From Varanus komodoensis (lineage: Eukaryota; Chordata; Lepidosauria; Squamata; Varanidae): 64,000 nt of DNA. Shown piece after piece: positions 60,448 through 64,000 of this stretch. The notes beneath the pieces are model-generated. The model did no database searches. It was not told the origin of the DNA and was given only the letters and a program-made list of their open reading frames with translations. Within the stretch, counting starts at the first letter, position 1; each line of letters starts with the position of its first letter. Location of the stretch: the NCBI RefSeq assembly GCF_004798865.1, contig NW_025335641.1, forward strand, positions 11,327,301-11,391,300. Direction: 5' to 3'. The position numbers and the translations under genes were made by a program.

Positions 60448-61457
60448 CAGTGGTACCTCAACTCACGAACACCTTGGCTCATGAACAAATCGGGTCACGA
60501 ACAAAAATTACTGAAAATTTTTTACTTGGGTTGCAAACACTGCTTTGGGTGGCAACCAAGTTTGCAGCCGTCTCCCCCCCCCCCCCTCCCCGCCCAGCTC
60601 CGGTGGGGAGATGGCCACGATCGCAGTTCTGTTCGTGCAGGGAAGGCGTCCGTGATCAGAGGCGTGCTGCTGCACTAAAGGCGGTGCAGCAAAGCAGAGC
60701 CACGGGGCAGATTGCCGAGAATCCACTTGTCATTCATGCAGCCGCGTGCCTCTTGCAGCCACGCAGTTGCTTTCGTGCAGGGAAGGTGTCCGTGATCAGA
60801 GGCGCACGGCTGCACTAAAGACAAGCAGATTCGCGCCTCTGCTTTGCTGCTCCTGTCTTTCCTGCAGCCACACGCCTCTGATCACCATGCCTTCCCTGCA
60901 CAAAAGCAACTGAGATCCGTGATAAGAGGAGCGCGGCTGCAGGAAAGACGGGAGCAGCAAAGCAGAGCCGCGGGAGAAGTGGCTGAGATTCTGCGTGTCT
61001 TTCCTGAAGGAGTGCGCCTCTGATCAGGCACACCTTCCCTCCACGAACGGAACTGCGATCGAGGCCATCTCCCCACCCCCAGCACACCGTTTGCGCCCAT
61101 CTCTCCCTCCCCAGTGCACCCACTATCACACCCGTCTCCCCCCCCCACCCCCCAGCGCACCAGGATGATGGGCGCCTGCAGGGATGACAGGCACGTGCAG
61201 GGATGACAGGCGCGATCTCGGTTGTGCTGAGGGGGCAGGGAGATGGCCAGGCATGTGCTTGGGGTATGGGGAGAAGATGACCGTGATCTTTGTTGTTGTC
61301 ACTTTGGTTCAATATTTTCTGATTTAAAAAATGATTACAGAACAGATTAACCTTATTTACATTGAACTTTATGGGGAAATTTGACTTGGCTCATGACCAA
61401 TTTGGCTCACGACCAGAGTCCTGGAATGGATTAAGTTCGTGAGCCAAGGTACCACTG
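60448..61457. mobile_element. ~1.0 kb non-autonomous TIR element with GC-rich, internally repeated core
   Basis: The left end CAGTGGTACCTCAACTCACG is the inverse of the right end GAGCCAAGGTACCACTG, with further pairing of TTGGCTCATGAACAAAT and its counterpart. The right end is followed by TA and the left end is preceded by CA, so a TA target duplication would need one mutation; this fits a Tc1/mariner (Tigger-like) derivative. The core, about 60570-61280, is very GC-rich. In it the block TCGTGCAGGGAAGGCGTCCG recurs 141 bases later, and inverted forms (CCTCTGATCACCATGCCTTC) follow. The 165-codon minus-strand frame inside is a composition artefact. Confidence 0.75.
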
Positions 61458-61844
61458 TACCTGGAACATTTTCTTCCTTTCTTGAGAGTAATTGAAAAAT
61501 ATCATAAAGATTGTTTATTATTTTCACTATAATATACTTACCATTTGTGTTTTCTTCCAAGCTCTAATTGCTGTGGTCTCCCCTGTTAGCACAAAGAATT
61601 CTAGTCCCCACAGATTTTTTAAAAATGGTGGCAGCACGTTCTACCCTGTGTTTCATGCAGGAATGACTAGCAGAGCCAGAGGAATAAATAGTTCATTTTA
61701 ATTTTATTTGTCTTGGCTCTAAACCATAAGGAAGATGCAGGAGGGTGGTAACCTCAGAGAGACTATCCACTTGAATGCTGGGTAGAAACTTTGATTTTAG
61801 AGAAGCTGGAGAGCTGATAGAAGCTTAAAGAAAAGATATAATAA

Positions 61845-62065
61845 GAAAATAAGCAGAGCAGTGCTGGATCAGGTCAAGGTCCATCTAGCCCAGCATTGTG
61901 TTCACACAGTTGCCAACCACCTGTAGGACATGTGGGAAACCCAGAAACAAAACATAAGTGTAACAGGACTCTCCCTCCCATCTTCCTCAGCAACTGGTGT
62001 ACATAGGCATAGTGCATCTGATGCTGAAAGTCACATATAACCTTCACAGCTAGTATCCTAGAACT
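61845..62065 (-). repeat. CR1/L2-like LINE 3' region
   Basis: GCAGTGCTGGATCAGGTCAA, GTCCATCTAGCCCAGCATTG and CAGCAACTGGTGTACATAGG are the reverse of the LINE 3' region at 48740-49125 (GGACTAGATAGACC, CAAGTTGCTGGGAACC). Confidence 0.7.
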
Positions 62066-62344
62066 TACCAAGCTAAGGGGACAGGATACAATTAAAAAAG
62101 AGAGGGAGTGCTCAATTGTAGAATTCTTGGAGTTTGAGATCTTAAACACTGACCAGTTGTACTGCTGTTGTAATGTATGTAACATACATATAGTTAAGCT
62201 CTGTGGGAATCCTTTACATTTTAGTCTAGAACATGCCCCAGTCTGTTTTAATGGTAAGTCTGTAGAAGTCAACAAACTGCAATTCTGTTGAAAGGGGGCT
62301 AAGGAGCATCAAGGCTCTCACCAGTTATAGATCCTGTGATCCAT

Positions 62345-62570
62345 CAAGAGAATTATAGAATCCTACTAGAGTTGGAAGGGGCCACAGAGTCCAACTCCCT
62401 GCTCAGTACAGGACTCCCAGTTAAACCTGCTCTCAGATGGCTGTTCAGCTGCATCCTGAATGCCTCTAGTGTGGGAGAGCCCACATCTCCTTAGGTAAGT
62501 GATTCCATTGGTTCCATCTGAGATGCTTCTAGCTGAAGCTTTTACTATGCGATTGCACTGCCTCATTTAT
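62345..62570 (-). repeat. CR1-type LINE 3' end
   Basis: AATTATAGAATCCTACTAGA then GTTGGAAGGGGCCACAGAGT and CCAACTCCCTGCTCAGTACA follow the reversed CR1 3' end. The 66-codon minus-strand frame here belongs to it. Confidence 0.7.
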
Positions 62571-62950
62571 CATTGGCAATTTGTAACCTTTCTACATTTT
62601 CCCACCATTTCTGTTAAGAAAAGATGGGTTGAATGTGCAGTACTTTTTGATTGATAGCACTAGGAGCCTTCCATCTGGAAAGATCCTAAGCAAATAAACA
62701 AGTGTGAAACTAGTGTAAGTGTGTAGTGTATGTACATCTTGAGTTCTTTTTCCATCTGTAAGTGTGGACAAGAGCCTAGCTGAGAAGTGGAGCTCATTCA
62801 TTTTGTTTGAGCTACATTTGGGAGGGGCTGGTACTGTACTATAATGGTACTGAATGAAAGTGAAAAATGGAAGTCCAGCAATGTTCTGGAATCCAGCATA
62901 ACCAGTAGTTACACTGCTAAAGATTATGTGTGCTCTGTATCCCTGTGTAG

Positions 62951-63140
62951 GAACTACCCGTGCATTAATACATCAACACCCTGGGAGACACCAGCTGTTC
63001 CTTATAATGTGTCTGTCCTTTTGCAAATGAACACATGGAAACCTGACAACCCATCACCATCCTGCAAATGCAGCACTAGGAAGAAACTCACTATGCTACC
63101 TGAGTGTCCTTTGGGAGCTGGTGGATTTCCTCCTCCACAG
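62951..63140 (+). CDS. ABCA4: ABCA4 exon 30 (ECD2)
   Basis: 190 bases (human 187), phase 2 to 0, acceptor CCCTGTGTAG and donor GTAATG. It encodes (Q)[39 protein letters not shown] and [20 protein letters not shown], ending PPPQ. The Cys pair in SCKCS matches human C1488/C1490; C1490 pairs with C641 across the two lumenal domains. Sequons NTS and NVS match human N1457 and N1469. It is the last exon in the window. Confidence 0.98.
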
Positions 63141-64000
63141 GTAATGTTCCAATTCACGGGTTTGAAGTTCTTTGGTTGCTTTGAATTGTATGAAAAAAAC
63201 TGACTAACCCATTAACTTCACAAGTGCACAGAAATAGGAAGATATGGGGGATGTTTTAAACGAACTGTCACACTTGTAAGCAGTAAAGTTGTACAAGTTT
63301 TAATCATGTTCTTAGTTTACTCTGATTTCAGCTTGTTATTTGATATAGAATTTGGAATCTTGTGCCAAGTGCAAGAACAAGGAGAAATAAGCAGAGGAAG
63401 ATATAGGCCACAGTGCAGGGGTCTCTGCTGCACCTGCAAGACCAGACTGAAGTGTTCGTCAAACTAGCTTGCTGTTCTGCAAGTCAATGGTGTGAGGACA
63501 CCCACAGGGTACACATTCGTGCAAACAAAAAAGAAGGGCATTCCCAACATTTTTGTGATTGGCCTTCCATCCCTCACTGTATAAGGAACAAATTTAGAAG
63601 GGATCTTAGCTGCATTTGTTTCTGAGGTCTAAGGTCTGAGGTCTAAGAGCAAGTTAGCATACTGGGAGCAAAGATGTCAAAACTGAAGCTGTTGTACTTT
63701 GGACACATCATGAGAAGGCGAGACTCCCTGGAGAAGACAATTATGCTAGGAAAGTTGAAGGCAGAAGAAGAAGAGGAAGACCAAATATGCAGTGGAGGGA
63801 CTCCATAAAAGGAGTAGGAGCTGAGCAGGACTGTCAAGAACAGCACACTTTGGAGGGCATTCATTCATAGGGTCACTGTAAATCAGAAACAACTTGATTG
63901 CACGTAGTGACAAAAAGACCGCACAGTATAATAACTATATATATTTATTTCTAGTCATCAAAATATGTTATGTAACCCAAAAGAGACTTTTAATTCTAGT
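63141..64000 (+). other. ABCA4 intron 30, 5' part
   Basis: 860 bases after the exon 30 donor. I looked for the exon 31 motif (human LTDRNISDFLVKTYP) and did not find it. A BovB 3' end lies at 63640-63920. Confidence 0.8.
63640..63920 (+). repeat. BovB (RTE) LINE 3' end
   Basis: The + strand reads MSKLKLLYFGHIMRRRDSLE then KTIMLGKLKAEEEEEDQICS, the standard C-terminal text of RTE/BovB reverse transcriptase, followed by a tail with GGGCATTCATTCATAGGGTC. It is 5'-truncated and no longer coding. Confidence 0.88.

Larger units (their letters stand above)
59132..62950 (+). other. ABCA4 intron 29
   Basis: 3819 bases. It holds a 101-bp diverged tandem duplication (59861-60047), a GC-rich TIR element (60448-61457), a reversed CR1/L2-like piece (61845-62065) and a reversed CR1 3' end (62345-62570). 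No exon was seen. Confidence 0.83.

Noticed and set aside
60815-61312. A 165-codon minus-strand open frame
   Set aside because: It lies wholly inside the GC-rich core of the TIR element, has low-complexity Gly/Arg/Ala text and overlaps other equally long frames. It has no recognisable domain.
63141-64000. Search for ABCA4 exon 31
   Set aside because: No frame resembling human LTDRNISDFLVKTYP was found; the exon is probably beyond the window.

Overview
This window is a piece of one large vertebrate gene: the photoreceptor retinoid transporter ABCA4, read on the + strand. I could place 24 consecutive exons, matching human exons 7 to 30, from position 6147 to 63140. The window opens inside intron 6 and closes inside intron 30, so the start codon, exons 1-6, exons 31-50 and the promoter lie outside it. 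Joined, the 24 exons give 3804 bases (1268 codons) with no stop and with matching splice phase at every junction. This looks like an intact, functional gene.

The organism is very probably a squamate reptile (lizard or snake). The protein is clearly ABCA4 but well diverged from mammals. The introns hold a squamate-like repeat mix: two full tRNA-derived SINEs of Sauria-SINE type ending in CTTTACCTTTACCTT, BovB LINE 3' ends, CR1/L2-like LINE 3' ends, short palindromic DNA elements built around ACAACTCCCATCA, hAT and Tc1/mariner-like non-autonomous elements, and AC/TA/TC microsatellites. A run of exactly 100 N at 10009-10108 shows a draft assembly with a gap of unknown size.

Layout: 1-6146 is intron 6. 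From 6147 to 21281, exons 7-13 encode most of the first lumenal domain (ECD1), including the substrate-contact Trp-Tyr pair. From 26522 to 35626, exons 14-17 encode membrane segments TM2-TM6 and the start of the cytoplasmic linker. Exon 18 (38308-38427) is a lysine/glutamate-rich linker, longer than in human. From 43663 to 52329, exons 19-23 encode nucleotide-binding domain 1 with Walker A, Q-loop, ABC signature, Walker B and H-loop all intact. From 53423 to 56982, exons 24-27 encode the post-NBD1 regulatory and linker region. From 57894 to 63140, exons 28-30 encode TM7 and the start of the second lumenal domain (ECD2).

I found no second protein-coding gene, RNA gene, CRISPR array or novel operon-like system. 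The most useful observations are the expanded exon 18 linker with two in-phase donor candidates, a poor 5' splice site after exon 25 followed by a short readable intron, a LINE fragment carrying two other elements inside it, a roughly 1 kb GC-rich terminal-inverted-repeat element in intron 29, a foldback element in intron 11 and a perfect 15-bp-arm hairpin in intron 21.
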